64,000 nt of DNA from Thaumasiovibrio subtropicus (GTDB lineage Bacteria; Pseudomonadota; Gammaproteobacteria; Enterobacterales; Vibrionaceae): the NCBI RefSeq assembly GCF_019703835.1, contig NZ_AP023054.1, positions 2,851,580 through 2,915,579 of the forward strand, in the 5' to 3' direction. The notes under the pieces are model-generated. The model did no database searches and was not told the origin of the DNA. It worked only from the letters and a program-made list of their open reading frames with translations. Made by a program: the position numbers and the translations under genes. Of this stretch, positions 22,541 through 31,262 are shown one piece after another. Within the stretch, counting starts at the first letter, position 1; every line of letters starts with the position of its first letter.

Positions 22541-23254
22541 ATGAAACCGCTGACCAAAACAGCCCTCGATTGGCAGAACATCTACCAAAACCAAGCGCAA
22601 AAGAGTAAAGATCTCGCCTTGCAGCGCTTTTATCGCCAAGGGGTTCAAGCGGCTAGCACGCCCTTATCTGAAGTCGAGTTTGTCGCACTGGATCTTGAAA
22701 CCACTGGGCTTAACGCCAAAAAAGATGACATCATTAGTATTGGTCTCGTCCCATTCACACTACAGCGTATCTACTGCCGAGAGGCTCAACATTGGATTGT
22801 CAATCCACGAAAACCACTCAGTGAAGAGTCCGTGGTTATCCATGGCATTACTCACTCAGAGATAGACGAAGCCCCTGACTTACGCCGTTTACTCACACCA
22901 CTACTCGATCACTTGACAGGAAAGATCATTGTCGTTCACTACCAACATATTGAACGCAGTTTTCTTGATGAAGCCCTAAAAGTACGCCTTGGCGAGGGCA
23001 TCAAGTTTCCGGTAGTTGATACGATGGCCATTGAAAGCGCGGTACAGCGTCAACAGCATGGCGGATGGATTAACAGATTAATGGGGAAAAAACCGGGATC
23101 AGTGCGGTTAGGATCCTCTCGGGAGCGCTATGGATTACCCGTCTACCAACCTCACCATGCGCTGAGCGATGCCATCGCAACCGCAGAGTTGTTACAAGCA
23201 CAAATCGCCCACCACTATACGCCCGAGACTCCCCTGTCTGCGCTTTGGGTATAG
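22541..23254 (+). CDS. DEDDh 3'-5' exonuclease, DnaQ-like
   Basis: A 237-residue exonuclease-fold protein. Exo I is VALDLETTGL (Asp51, Glu53), the Exo II region is VVHYQHIERSFLD and Exo III is HHALSDAIATAELL (His and Asp), so it is a DEDDh nuclease like the polymerase III epsilon subunit. It lacks a clear polymerase-binding clamp motif. It starts three bases after the DUF294 gene, and the fixed pairing suggests a shared role in nucleotide or nucleic-acid housekeeping or stress. Annotation as 'DNA polymerase III epsilon' would overstate the evidence. Confidence 0.88.
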   Translation: MKPLTKTALDWQNIYQNQAQKSKDLALQRFYRQGVQAASTPLSEVEFVALDLETTGLNAKKDDIISIGLVPFTLQRIYCREAQHWIVNPRKPLSEESVVIHGITHSEIDEAPDLRRLLTPLLDHLTGKIIVVHYQHIERSFLDEALKVRLGEGIKFPVVDTMAIESAVQRQQHGGWINRLMGKKPGSVRLGSSRERYGLPVYQPHHALSDAIATAELLQAQIAHHYTPETPLSALWV

Positions 23255-23265
23255 TATTGAAGGGA

Positions 23266-23294
23266 TAAAAAAGGCCTTCCCACGGGGAAGGCCT
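23266..23294 (-). terminator. Terminator of the BCCT transporter gene
   Basis: On the minus strand AGGCCTTCC and GGAAGGCCT flank a five-base loop and are followed by a T-run of six. It lies between the convergent exonuclease and BCCT genes. Confidence 0.85.
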
Positions 23295-23318
23295 CAATCA
23301 TGATCGACTCAGCGCGAA

Positions 23319-24890
23319 TTAATTGCGAGGCTCAGTCCGTAGCCCAAGCACCAAACTCACACACATCAAAAGCAGAATAAAGACGAAAGGTAGCGCCGTT
23401 GAAATCGCTCCCGCTTGCAGCGCTTCAATCGCTTCTTTACCACCAACCCATAGCATCGCGGCTGCAATTGCCCCTTCGACCGTTGCCCAGAAGACACGCT
23501 GAGGGACGGGTGCATCAATCTTACCACCTGCTGTAATGCTATCGATAACCAACGAACCTGAGTCCGACGAAGTGATGAAAAACACCATGACCAGCACAAT
23601 CGCGACAAAAGACAAGACAGTGCCCATCGGCAGGGCATCAAACATCTGGAACATAGCAAGTGATACGTCTGTCAGACCATTTTCACCCAGTAAACCGACC
23701 TTGTTTTGTACTTGGTCGATCGCTTGACCACCAAACACTGACATCCAGATCACAGTGAACAAGGTCGGTGCAATCAACACACCCGCCATAAACTCACGGA
23801 TTGTGCGGCCTTTTGAAACACGAGCAATGAACATCCCGACAAACGGTGACCACGAAATAAACCACGCCCAGTAGAAGATAGTCCAACCATGGAACCAAGC
23901 TTCATCTTCACGACCATGTGGGTTACTCAATGGAATAATGTTCTCGATGTAACCACCGATCAAGGTCGGAATCGTCCCCATAGAAACCGCAAGGCCGACC
24001 AGTGCAACAAAAATAACCAACACAATCGCAACGACCATGTTGATATTACTGAGGAACTTAACCCCTGCATCAATACCACGAACCACAGAGTAGATAGCTA
24101 ATAGCGTTACAAAGCTGATCACTGCGACCTGCACGCCGAGTGAGCTTTCGATACCAAACACATACTCGATACCACTGGCGGCTTGCTGCGCGCCAAGTCC
24201 AAGCGAGGTCGCTAAACCAAATAGCGTCGCCAATACGGCAAGAATATCGACAACATGCCCCGGCCAACCCCATGCACGATCACCAAGGATAGGATAGAAG
24301 ATAGAACGAATAGAGAGAGGTAGCCCTTTATTGAAGGCAAAGAATGCCAACGCCAGACCAACAACCCCATAGATAGCCCAAGGATGTAGTCCCCAGTGAT
24401 ACATGACTGCACCCAGAGCGAGTTTTTTCGCGGCTTCCGTATTGGCTTCAACGCCCAACGGCGTTTCATACCAGCCCGTAAAATAAGCAACAGGTTCAGC
24501 GACACCCCAGAACATTAGGCCAATACCCATGCCCGCGGCAAAGAGCATCGCAAGCCAAGAAATGCGCGAGTACTCCGCTTCCGCGTCCTGTCCGCCGATA
24601 CGAATTTTACCCCAAGGCGAAACAGCTAGACCGATACAAAAGAGAACAAAAAGGTTCGTGGCCCATAAGAAGAGGGAATCAAACTTAGCAATAATGGTCC
24701 ACTTTAGTCCATCTAATGCGGCCTTAGCAGACGCTGCGTCGCTCAACATTACCGCAAGTAGAAACAGTACGATTAATCCCGCACTGATACCAAAAACAGG
24801 GTTATGGACGTCAAACCCCCATTTCTGGACATTATCCTGCCCTACCGTGTAGTCAGTACTATCAATACTGTACTTATCGTGTTTACTCAT
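23319..24890 (-). CDS. BCCT-family transporter (betaine/choline/carnitine type)
   Basis: An inner-membrane carrier of 523 residues with about 12 membrane segments, typical of the BCCT family. The Na+/betaine motif GMGIGLMFWGVAEP and the signature WAWFISWSPFVGMFIARVSKGRTIREF (seen as FISWSPFVGMFIARVSKGRT) are present. The GMGIG motif points to sodium-coupled import of glycine betaine-like osmoprotectants. The C-terminus is short, so it probably lacks the long osmosensing tail of BetP. It stands alone, with its own terminator. Confidence 0.92.
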   Translation of the reverse strand: MSKHDKYSIDSTDYTVGQDNVQKWGFDVHNPVFGISAGLIVLFLLAVMLSDAASAKAALDGLKWTIIAKFDSLFLWATNLFVLFCIGLAVSPWGKIRIGGQDAEAEYSRISWLAMLFAAGMGIGLMFWGVAEPVAYFTGWYETPLGVEANTEAAKKLALGAVMYHWGLHPWAIYGVVGLALAFFAFNKGLPLSIRSIFYPILGDRAWGWPGHVVDILAVLATLFGLATSLGLGAQQAASGIEYVFGIESSLGVQVAVISFVTLLAIYSVVRGIDAGVKFLSNINMVVAIVLVIFVALVGLAVSMGTIPTLIGGYIENIIPLSNPHGREDEAWFHGWTIFYWAWFISWSPFVGMFIARVSKGRTIREFMAGVLIAPTLFTVIWMSVFGGQAIDQVQNKVGLLGENGLTDVSLAMFQMFDALPMGTVLSFVAIVLVMVFFITSSDSGSLVIDSITAGGKIDAPVPQRVFWATVEGAIAAAMLWVGGKEAIEALQAGAISTALPFVFILLLMCVSLVLGLRTEPRN

Positions 24891-25195
24891 TATTTATCCT
24901 GAATATCCGCCCAGCACATTTGTTTCGTACTATAAGCTTTTTACGAATGAGCGCCGATCAAAACATTGAACACTACTCAATGTCAACCTTATCAAATAAG
25001 GGTTCTCAGAGGAGATTCCGCATGAAAGATTTAGACTCAAAAATTTAACCTCTAACGACCATCTTCACCAAAGTCGTCACAATACCTATGCATGCAATGT
25101 CGGTTGACGCTTGATCATCATCGAGGGCATTTCAAAAAACGTGTGGGATACCCAAGCGGGTTAACGCCACTGAGGAGAAAAAGTGCGAGGCGTAA
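24891..25195. other. Intergenic region upstream of the BCCT gene
   Basis: This stretch of about 300 bases between the BCCT start and the PQQ-repeat gene terminator contains the presumed BCCT promoter region. No gene, RNA or strong palindrome could be recognised. Confidence 0.4.
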
Positions 25196-25230
25196 ACAAA
25201 AACGCTCACGTCAACAGCAGACATGAGCGT
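25196..25230 (-). terminator. Terminator of the PQQ-repeat protein gene
   Basis: On the minus strand ACGCTCATGTC and GACGTGAGCGT (one G-U pair) form a hairpin followed by TTTTTG. Confidence 0.78.
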
Positions 25231-25241
25231 ATGACAGTTTG

Positions 25242-26414
25242 TTAGTCAATATCGGCCTTTAAGAGATGTAGATATCCATCTAAATCGGCAATCACAAGCT
25301 TGTTTTCTCCGACTGTCGCAGGTGTCGCATAAACGCCACCATGCAACCACTTTGCAGAAGCTGCAGGTTGGTATTGCCAGAGGTGTTGTCCGCTCTCTGG
25401 ATCTACCGCATAGAAGCCACGCTTTACTGGCGTCCAGTATTCTTGAGCGCCGACGCTACCGATGTAAATAGCGTCTTCAGTGACCAGTGGTGTCGACCAT
25501 GACCAGCCTTGCGTGTCAGCTTGCCAGACAATGTCACCCGATAGGGCCTCAAGCTTCATCAACAACTTGGCGTCAGAAGACCCAATATAGAAGTAGCCTG
25601 CCTCTTCCGCTTCTACCGCGGTTGACTCAATCCAAGACTGTCCCGGCAAAGGCTGGCGCCAAACCAGTTTGCCTGTTTGCGCATCAATATTGTAGAGATG
25701 TGCATCGCGGGAACCGACAACAAGCATCTCCCCAATAAGCGCCGGATCAGACGAAATCGTCGCACCTGTCTTGTATGTCCAAGCGAGTTGACCCGTTGCT
25801 TTCTCTAACGCGTAGATGCTGCCATCCCAACTGGTGATATAGACATGTTGTTGGTTTACCGCTGCGGTTGAGCGAATCATACCCTCGGTTTTAAAGCGCC
25901 AACGCAAGCTACCCGTTGTCTTATGAATGGCATACAAGTGGCCATCTGCACTTCCTACATAGATAAACTGGCCATCAACGACAGGTGACGACTTAGTAAA
26001 ATCAAACGCCCATGGCGCATAGTTTGCTGGCAAGATGCGCTCTACATCACCGTCGGCAAGATTAAACTTCCAACGTAGTACACCACTCCAACGATTCAAC
26101 GCGTACAGATAGCCATCGTCACTGCTAAAATAGATAAGATGTTGTGAGATTGCCGCGTCAGACCGAATTTTTCCCCCAGTCTCGAAAGTCCATCTCGCTC
26201 CTTGCCCCTCTAAATCAACCGCATAAAAAATACCGTTATCTGCACCAATATAAGCAATATTGTCTTTTACAATGGGCGATGCCCACAACTCACTGCCGAT
26301 TTGATAGCTCGACAAATAGCGATCGGTATCCATCGCCGCCGATAACGTAGTCGAGCAACAGAGCAATACTATTGCCCATACTTGCGGATATAACATCGCC
26401 TTTAACGCATTCAT
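25242..26414 (-). CDS. Secreted PQQ-binding-like beta-propeller repeat protein
   Basis: A 390-residue protein with an N-terminal signal peptide (cleavage plausible after LSA at about residue 26). It is built of about seven repeats of the type ...YIGSxDGxLYAxxxxTGxLxWxF, the PQQ-like/BamB beta-propeller blade. Such periplasmic propellers act as scaffolds or sensors; no enzyme signature is visible. It lies 106 bases downstream of, and in the same direction as, the CadC-like regulator gene, which probably senses or controls something related. Confidence 0.82.
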   Translation of the reverse strand: MNALKAMLYPQVWAIVLLCCSTTLSAAMDTDRYLSSYQIGSELWASPIVKDNIAYIGADNGIFYAVDLEGQGARWTFETGGKIRSDAAISQHLIYFSSDDGYLYALNRWSGVLRWKFNLADGDVERILPANYAPWAFDFTKSSPVVDGQFIYVGSADGHLYAIHKTTGSLRWRFKTEGMIRSTAAVNQQHVYITSWDGSIYALEKATGQLAWTYKTGATISSDPALIGEMLVVGSRDAHLYNIDAQTGKLVWRQPLPGQSWIESTAVEAEEAGYFYIGSSDAKLLMKLEALSGDIVWQADTQGWSWSTPLVTEDAIYIGSVGAQEYWTPVKRGFYAVDPESGQHLWQYQPAASAKWLHGGVYATPATVGENKLVIADLDGYLHLLKADID

Positions 26415-26520
26415 TTTTCAGTTCCTTTTTAAACAATGTGCGTTCTAAACATTAATCACACCATCTATTAAGATCCTGAATTTTATATAAATATAATCTA
26501 AAGGTTTTCTTAAGATAAGC

Positions 26521-27996
26521 TTAAGACCCCTTCAACCCCAATTGCTCTAGCATGGCTTTAAACGCTGGTTCACCGTGAAGCGGTAAGTATTTAGGATCAC
26601 TGCCAAGCCACAATAATCGATAATCATCTTCTTGCATTGCTTGCGTTAAATACGTCAATGCCAATGCATTGTCGCCAGCGCCTATCGCATACCGGGCGAG
26701 GGACAAGGGCGGGTGATATTGCCCAATATCGAGCTGTCGAGGGTCGTCTAGCAACCATTGGTAGACGCCTGCCAGCCCTTGTTGCTCAAATCGATGCTGA
26801 ACCTCATCCAGTGACTTAGATTGATAGCCTGCATCAGCCATCACGCGTTTTAGCGATTGAAACGACAAATCATGATTCCCCAACAGCTCATGCACGGCTT
26901 GTTTGGAAACATGGTAGTAAAAGTGCTCGTTGGCATAGGGCGCAAGCTTTTCAATTTCTTCTAAGGCTTTTTGATAATCGCCCCCCATGGTATAGACCCA
27001 AGCAACACTTTCTTTGGAGTAACCTTGCGGATACGCATTGATATAATCCTGAAGTTGCGACCGCGCCTCTTCGTACTCACCCATGGCTAATAAAAACTGG
27101 CTATAAAAAAAGTGTCCTTCCACATTGGGCAAGCTCATTTCGTAATGGTGGCGAGCCTTATCAAAGTGCCGAAATAAGACGAACTCAACATTTGCCATTC
27201 GTGCATGAGCGAGGCGATGATCTGGGGATAACTCAAGCACCCTCTCCAGCAAACGCGCAATAGCCGCTCTTTTGGCTTTTACCCTCGGGTAGTCGTCGAA
27301 CATCCTCGCTGTTTTTGCTGCTGCCAGCGATAAATATGCTTCATCAAAATCGGGATGTTGAGAGATCACTTCTTTGAGTAGCATTTCTGCTTCTCGATAA
27401 TGCGAGGCTGGTTGAGAGAGCAAATACCGAGCCTGATTAAATAGCTCAACAGATTCAGGCGGTAGTGCCTCAATCGACACAGCTTGTGAAGCATTAGAAG
27501 CGCCACTTCTGTCGTCTTCTGCGCTCTGTTCTAATGATCTCCATCCCCTATATCCCATCGCAAAGATAATCAGCATCAGCACAACATAGACATAACGCCG
27601 TGATCCCAGACTCTGTTGCGCCGTCCTAGACGACTTCACCTCTGTATCGCGCGTCTTCTCTTCAGAATGAGCGGCTTGATCAGCTTGCAGTGATGCCTCT
27701 CCAACCCATTGATACCCTCTTCCTGACATTGTGCGGATAAAACGTGGGCTTCGCGCACTATCGCCTAACGCTTGACGCAACCCAGCGACGGCCACATAAA
27801 TCACTTCATCTCCGACAACGCGCTGCGACCAAACCTGCGCTAAGATCTCCTCCTTTGAAATAACTCGTCCTGGATGAGTGATGAAAAGGTGAAGTAACGC
27901 CGCTTGCTTAGGTTCAAGATCAATGGCTTCTTCCCCATTGCTCAACTGTAGCGTTTCCGCATTGAACTCCAACGCCTCACCTAGCATCCACGGCAT
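26521..27996 (-). CDS. CadC/ToxR-type membrane transcriptional regulator with TPR region
   Basis: A 491-residue protein. It has an N-terminal OmpR-type winged helix (about residues 5-98; motifs LEPKQAALLHLFITHPG, VIYVAVAGLRQAL, IRTMSGRGYQWVG), a linker, one membrane helix (near 135-152, VYVVLMLIIFAMG) and a large C-terminal periplasmic part with TPR-like helical repeats (about 185-480). The ATG at 27996 has GGAGG eight bases upstream and is preferred to an earlier ATG at 28011. The layout suggests direct signal transfer from the periplasm to DNA, as in CadC and ToxR. Confidence 0.85.
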   Translation of the reverse strand: MPWMLGEALEFNAETLQLSNGEEAIDLEPKQAALLHLFITHPGRVISKEEILAQVWSQRVVGDEVIYVAVAGLRQALGDSARSPRFIRTMSGRGYQWVGEASLQADQAAHSEEKTRDTEVKSSRTAQQSLGSRRYVYVVLMLIIFAMGYRGWRSLEQSAEDDRSGASNASQAVSIEALPPESVELFNQARYLLSQPASHYREAEMLLKEVISQHPDFDEAYLSLAAAKTARMFDDYPRVKAKRAAIARLLERVLELSPDHRLAHARMANVEFVLFRHFDKARHHYEMSLPNVEGHFFYSQFLLAMGEYEEARSQLQDYINAYPQGYSKESVAWVYTMGGDYQKALEEIEKLAPYANEHFYYHVSKQAVHELLGNHDLSFQSLKRVMADAGYQSKSLDEVQHRFEQQGLAGVYQWLLDDPRQLDIGQYHPPLSLARYAIGAGDNALALTYLTQAMQEDDYRLLWLGSDPKYLPLHGEPAFKAMLEQLGLKGS

Positions 27997-28011
27997 CACG
28001 GCTTCCTCCAT

Positions 28012-28296
28012 CTATTGATTCTTTTCATCTACGCTAGCTCAATGTAACCAACCACGTATCGCTTTACCTCATGCTTCTCGTCGGTCACAGGCAGATTAAA
28101 ATGAATCTCAACAGTTATGCGGGAAGGTTCACACCCCATCGCAAACATCGCGCAAGCTCCCCCTTTCAGTCGTGAACGGCATTGCTATTGATAAAAAACA
28201 CGCGAACTCCATGGGATGAATTATGCTTAAAGAAAAGCATTTTCATTGAGTTACAGTACGTTCATCTCGACTCTCACCACAAAACAAAGGGAGCCT
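28012..28296. other. Divergent promoter region of regulator and patatin genes
   Basis: The 285 bases between the divergent CadC-like regulator and the patatin gene presumably hold both promoters. No confident -35/-10 pair, palindrome or RNA was found by reading. Confidence 0.35.
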
Positions 28297-29496
28297 ATGA
28301 GCAAAACCTGTTTAGTTCTTACCGGGGGAGGTGCCCGTGCCGCCTATCAAGTCGGGGTATTAAAAGCGATTGCCTCATGGTACCCGCGAGTCCACCACTC
28401 CCCCTTCAACATCATTTGCGGCACCTCCGCAGGCGGCATCAATGCTGTCTCTCTCGCCTGCTACAACAGTAGCTTTCGATTGGGCGTCAAAAAATTGGAA
28501 TGGCTTTGGGCGCGGCTGCACACTGAGCGTATCTTTGCCGCCAACTGGTCTGGGGTAAGCCGTCATATCGGCCGACAATGGCTTTCTAGAATGCAGAGTG
28601 AACATCTAGAGCCACGCCCTTTTGGCTTGTTTGATAATCGCCCGCTACGGCACCTACTAAACCAAGTGGTGAATTACAGCAAACTAGAAAAACAAATCCA
28701 CCAAGGATCCTTGGATGCCATTAGCATCACGACCTCGCGGTATCACGATGGCCACGCAGTCACCTTTTATCAAGGCAATAATAAGATTGCCAACTGGCGA
28801 TCCAGTAAACAAGAGGGTGTGAGGCAACTGCTGCACACCGAGCATCTACTCGCCTCTTCTGCAATCCCGTTACTTTTCCCAGCCTCACGCATTGATCGTC
28901 ATTATTACGGCGATGGTTCAATCCACCAGCTTGCGCCATTAAAACCCGCCATCGAGATGGGGGCTGACAAAATATTGGTGATTGATCTCATCAACAAATC
29001 CCAAAGACTCAACCGTCCGCCGAAAACGCCAGGATTAGCACAATTGGGAGGCCATCTCATGGATACCATTTTCAGCGATTCGTTAGAGGCGGATCTCTGC
29101 CACATGCAACGTCTTAATGAGTTCATTGCCAGCCTCAGCGAAGAGAGCCGAGCAAACAGCACCTTACGTACAATTGACAACTTGCACTTGTCCCCACAGC
29201 TGCCCTTTGAGCCGCTTGCTGAGGAGAACTATTGCCATATGCCGCAAGCAGCCAGACTGCTCTTGCGCATGATAGGGATTAGCCCTCGGCAAGATGCTGC
29301 CATTACCAGCTACATCCTATTTGAGAGCGACTATATTCAGTCACTCATCCGTCGAGGTTTTGACGACACCATAGAAAGGGAAACTGAAATCAAAAATTTC
29401 TCTCTTAATTTTCATTATCTTATGTGTCTATTTTTTCACCTAAGGTTGATCTGGCTCATTAATTGCTTAGATAATATTGCTCAACGTTATAGGTGA
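28297..29496 (+). CDS. Patatin-like phospholipase
   Basis: A 399-residue protein of the patatin family of serine lipid acyl hydrolases. The oxyanion motif GGGARAAYQVGVL is at residues 9-21, the nucleophile elbow GTSAGG near residue 46, and the catalytic Asp in GDGSIHQLAP near residue 208, so the Ser-Asp dyad is intact. There is no signal peptide. The ATG at 28297 has GGGAG upstream. The last 30 or so residues are hydrophobic and may associate with membrane. The stop codon lies only four bases before the ATG of the diguanylate cyclase, so the two are probably co-transcribed. Confidence 0.9.
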   Translation: MSKTCLVLTGGGARAAYQVGVLKAIASWYPRVHHSPFNIICGTSAGGINAVSLACYNSSFRLGVKKLEWLWARLHTERIFAANWSGVSRHIGRQWLSRMQSEHLEPRPFGLFDNRPLRHLLNQVVNYSKLEKQIHQGSLDAISITTSRYHDGHAVTFYQGNNKIANWRSSKQEGVRQLLHTEHLLASSAIPLLFPASRIDRHYYGDGSIHQLAPLKPAIEMGADKILVIDLINKSQRLNRPPKTPGLAQLGGHLMDTIFSDSLEADLCHMQRLNEFIASLSEESRANSTLRTIDNLHLSPQLPFEPLAEENYCHMPQAARLLLRMIGISPRQDAAITSYILFESDYIQSLIRRGFDDTIERETEIKNFSLNFHYLMCLFFHLRLIWLINCLDNIAQRYR

Positions 29497-29500
29497 TAAA

Positions 29501-30373
29501 ATGGATCAGTTTATGTGGACACAATCCGTAAGCAGTACTGCTGAACAGACGATGCCAATGCGGCGTCTAGAGTCTGATCAGCGTTTACTCGTGCTCCAGA
29601 AACTACAAGGGAAACTGGATCTAAGTCTGCTCATGGAAACATTCATTCGTGAAGTGGAAAAGCAGATCGACATTAGTCGCTTGATCTGGGATTTCGAAGA
29701 TACCTGCAGCATCATTCGCCGCGGTCAACCTTCTGAATACCGCCATACCTTTACCTTAAAATACGCACAACACAGTTTGGGCAGCTTGCAATACTTCACC
29801 CCTTACGCGCTGGATCGCGACGAAGTTGAGATGCTGCATCAATATCATCGCCTTTTAGCAGGCCCTTTGATGATGGCGATAGAGTACCAGCGAGTCAAAA
29901 ACATGGCTTTGCAGGATCACCTTACTGGCATAGGCAACCGTACAAGCTACGAGCATGATATTGAACATGCCATCGCCATCAGTCAGCGTCATGAGGATGG
30001 CCTGATCTTAATGGCATTTGACTTGGATAACTTCAAACAGGTCAATGATATGCATGGTCACAGTATGGGGGATGATATGTTGGTGCGTTTTGCTCAACTC
30101 CTCAAGCAGGCTATTCGTACCTCTGATCGTTGTTACCGCCTTGGTGGTGATGAGTTTCTTGCCATTATTCAACCGACCTGCGTCAAATCCGCGCGAGTGA
30201 TTACCCAACGCCTCGTCAAATTAATAGCGGAAGACCAACTGCTTCCAGACTACAACGTTGGCACGTCTTTCGGCTATAGCTACTGGAAAAAAGGCGACGA
30301 TGCACGCAGCTTATACGAGCGTGCTGATGCCAACCTCTACGAGAACAAGCGCTTTAAAAAAGCGCGTAGATGA
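29501..30373 (+). CDS. GGDEF-domain diguanylate cyclase
   Basis: A 290-residue cytosolic protein. It has an N-terminal region of about 125 residues with no recognisable sensor signature, followed by a GGDEF domain beginning [13 protein letters not shown]. The active-site motif is [15 protein letters not shown] lies five residues before it, a complete RxxD inhibitory site, so synthesis of cyclic di-GMP with product inhibition is expected. The ATG at 29501 has TAGGTGA upstream. It is linked to the patatin gene. Confidence 0.9.
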   Translation: MDQFMWTQSVSSTAEQTMPMRRLESDQRLLVLQKLQGKLDLSLLMETFIREVEKQIDISRLIWDFEDTCSIIRRGQPSEYRHTFTLKYAQHSLGSLQYFTPYALDRDEVEMLHQYHRLLAGPLMMAIEYQRVKNMALQDHLTGIGNRTSYEHDIEHAIAISQRHEDGLILMAFDLDNFKQVNDMHGHSMGDDMLVRFAQLLKQAIRTSDRCYRLGGDEFLAIIQPTCVKSARVITQRLVKLIAEDQLLPDYNVGTSFGYSYWKKGDDARSLYERADANLYENKRFKKARR

Positions 30374-30375
30374 TA

Positions 30376-30425
30376 TTTTCTCTCATTTGAAGTATATTGA
30401 TCGCAGTACTTATTATGAGAGAAAA
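30376..30425. promoter_or_regulatory. Promoter within a perfect inverted repeat upstream of yaeP
   Basis: TTTTCTCTCAT (30376) and ATGAGAGAAAA (30415) are perfect 11-base inverted arms separated by 28 bases. Between them TTGAAG and TATTAT are spaced by 18 bases, a plausible sigma-70 promoter whose -10 runs into the right arm. The right arm also contains the purine-rich ribosome-binding site of yaeP (AGAGAAAA). A read-through transcript from upstream would fold the site into a hairpin, while the local promoter would not. Confidence 0.5.
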
Positions 30426-30428
30426 CCA

Positions 30429-30632
30429 ATGAAAGTTTATGATTGTTGTGACTTGGTTCGTGAAGTCTATGCGCAGATCGGCAGTGGTGATTTGGGCTTT
30501 ATCCCACAATCTATCGCCTGCTCTGTCCGTGCACTGAATGAAATAGCCAACAGCACTGAAGTCCCACAGCATGTCCGTGAAAAAGCGGCTTTTGCAGCTG
30601 CAAACCTGCTAATGAGTGATCACGAGGATTAA
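30429..30632 (+). CDS. yaeP: YaeP family (UPF0253) protein
   Basis: A 67-residue protein nearly identical in layout to E. coli YaeP (66 residues), starting [20 protein letters not shown]. The family is small, cytosolic and of unknown function. It is followed at once by the DUF4250 gene; the ATG of the latter lies one base after the yaeP stop. The 58-codon upstream extension in the same frame overlaps the GGDEF gene and is rejected. Confidence 0.93.
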   Translation: MKVYDCCDLVREVYAQIGSGDLGFIPQSIACSVRALNEIANSTEVPQHVREKAAFAAANLLMSDHED

Positions 30633-30633
30633 G

Positions 30634-30822
30634 ATGAGCTTGAGTAACTATCAAACCATGGATCCCGTGATGCTGATGAGCATTGTCAACATGAAACTCC
30701 GCGATGAGTTTGGCGACCTTGATAACCTCGTCAAGTCGCTTGATCTTGATAAAGCGCTCCTCGTGGATCGTCTCGCCAAAGCGGGCTTTGAGTACCTCGA
30801 AGACGCTAAACAGTTTCGATAA
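30634..30822 (+). CDS. DUF4250 domain-containing protein
   Basis: A 62-residue protein matching the DUF4250 family (motifs YQTMDPVMLMSIVNMKLRDEFG and LAKAGFEY). It is small and cytosolic, with an HTH-like secondary structure pattern in the family, function unknown. The ATG at 30634 follows GAGGATTAAG. It is co-directional with and directly after yaeP, so the pair forms an operon. A MITE-like repeat begins 22 bases after its stop. Confidence 0.88.
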   Translation: MSLSNYQTMDPVMLMSIVNMKLRDEFGDLDNLVKSLDLDKALLVDRLAKAGFEYLEDAKQFR

Positions 30823-30843
30823 GCGCGATCGCGCTATTAGCTA

Positions 30844-31107
30844 TATACTCAATCCACCTCAAGGTGCAGGCTTCAGAAGCGGCCTAGCGCATCGAGGTCA
30901 AGGCAAAGGTGTGAAGGAATGGCTTTCCCTTTCAAACACCTTTAACGCAGAAGTCGAGGTGCTAGTCGCTTCCCAAAGGGCGAGTTTTCTAGGCTTGCCA
31001 CCTGTGTTACTGCTTTTTGATTTAGCCCACTAGATCTTCAAAGCAGTGCCTTGTTGACAAGCCTAGAAATTCTCGCTGAACAAGCATCTTGAGGTGGTTT
31101 GAGTATA
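30844..31107 (-). repeat. MITE-like repeat element, full-length copy
   Basis: A 264-bp element with near-perfect 24-bp terminal inverted repeats (TATACTCAATCCACCTCAAG at the left; the right end is its reverse complement with two mismatches). It is nearly identical to the copy at 41094-41358, but in opposite orientation. It carries no open frame of note. The right half contains a large internal hairpin (GAGTTTTCTAGGCTTGCCA near 30984 paired with sequence near 31060). It lies between the DUF4250 gene and the promoter of the six-gene operon. Confidence 0.85.
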
Positions 31108-31204
31108 AAGGTGAACCTCCTTCACCTTTATATTCCCTCCTCTCTCGCTGCTCCCCTTCGCCAGATGCAATGTGATATTGCTCGCATCAAACCTGAATGA
31201 TTAT

Positions 31205-31243
31205 TGAACAATGTATAATTAAAGCTAAAATGAACACCGTTCA
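31205..31243 (+). promoter_or_regulatory. Probable promoter and operator of the six-gene biosynthetic operon
   Basis: A consensus -10 TATAAT lies at 31214-31219, with only a weak -35. Downstream, at 31231-31243, is a perfect palindrome TGAAC-ACC-GTTCA, positioned about +5 to +17. A half-similar TGAACAATGTATA overlaps the -10 (31205-31217). AATTAAAGC is repeated at both sites. The weak -35 with an operator in the initial transcribed region suggests repressor control, perhaps TetR or GntR type; no regulator gene is adjacent. Confidence 0.5.
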
Positions 31244-31262
31244 ATTAAAGCAGTAAGGAAAG

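Noticed and set aside
31053..31081. TTGACA inside the repeat at 30844-31107 as an outward promoter for the biosynthetic operon
   Set aside because: At 17 bases the -10 would be TGAACA, and the other full copy lacks TTGACA, so a conserved promoter function is not supported.
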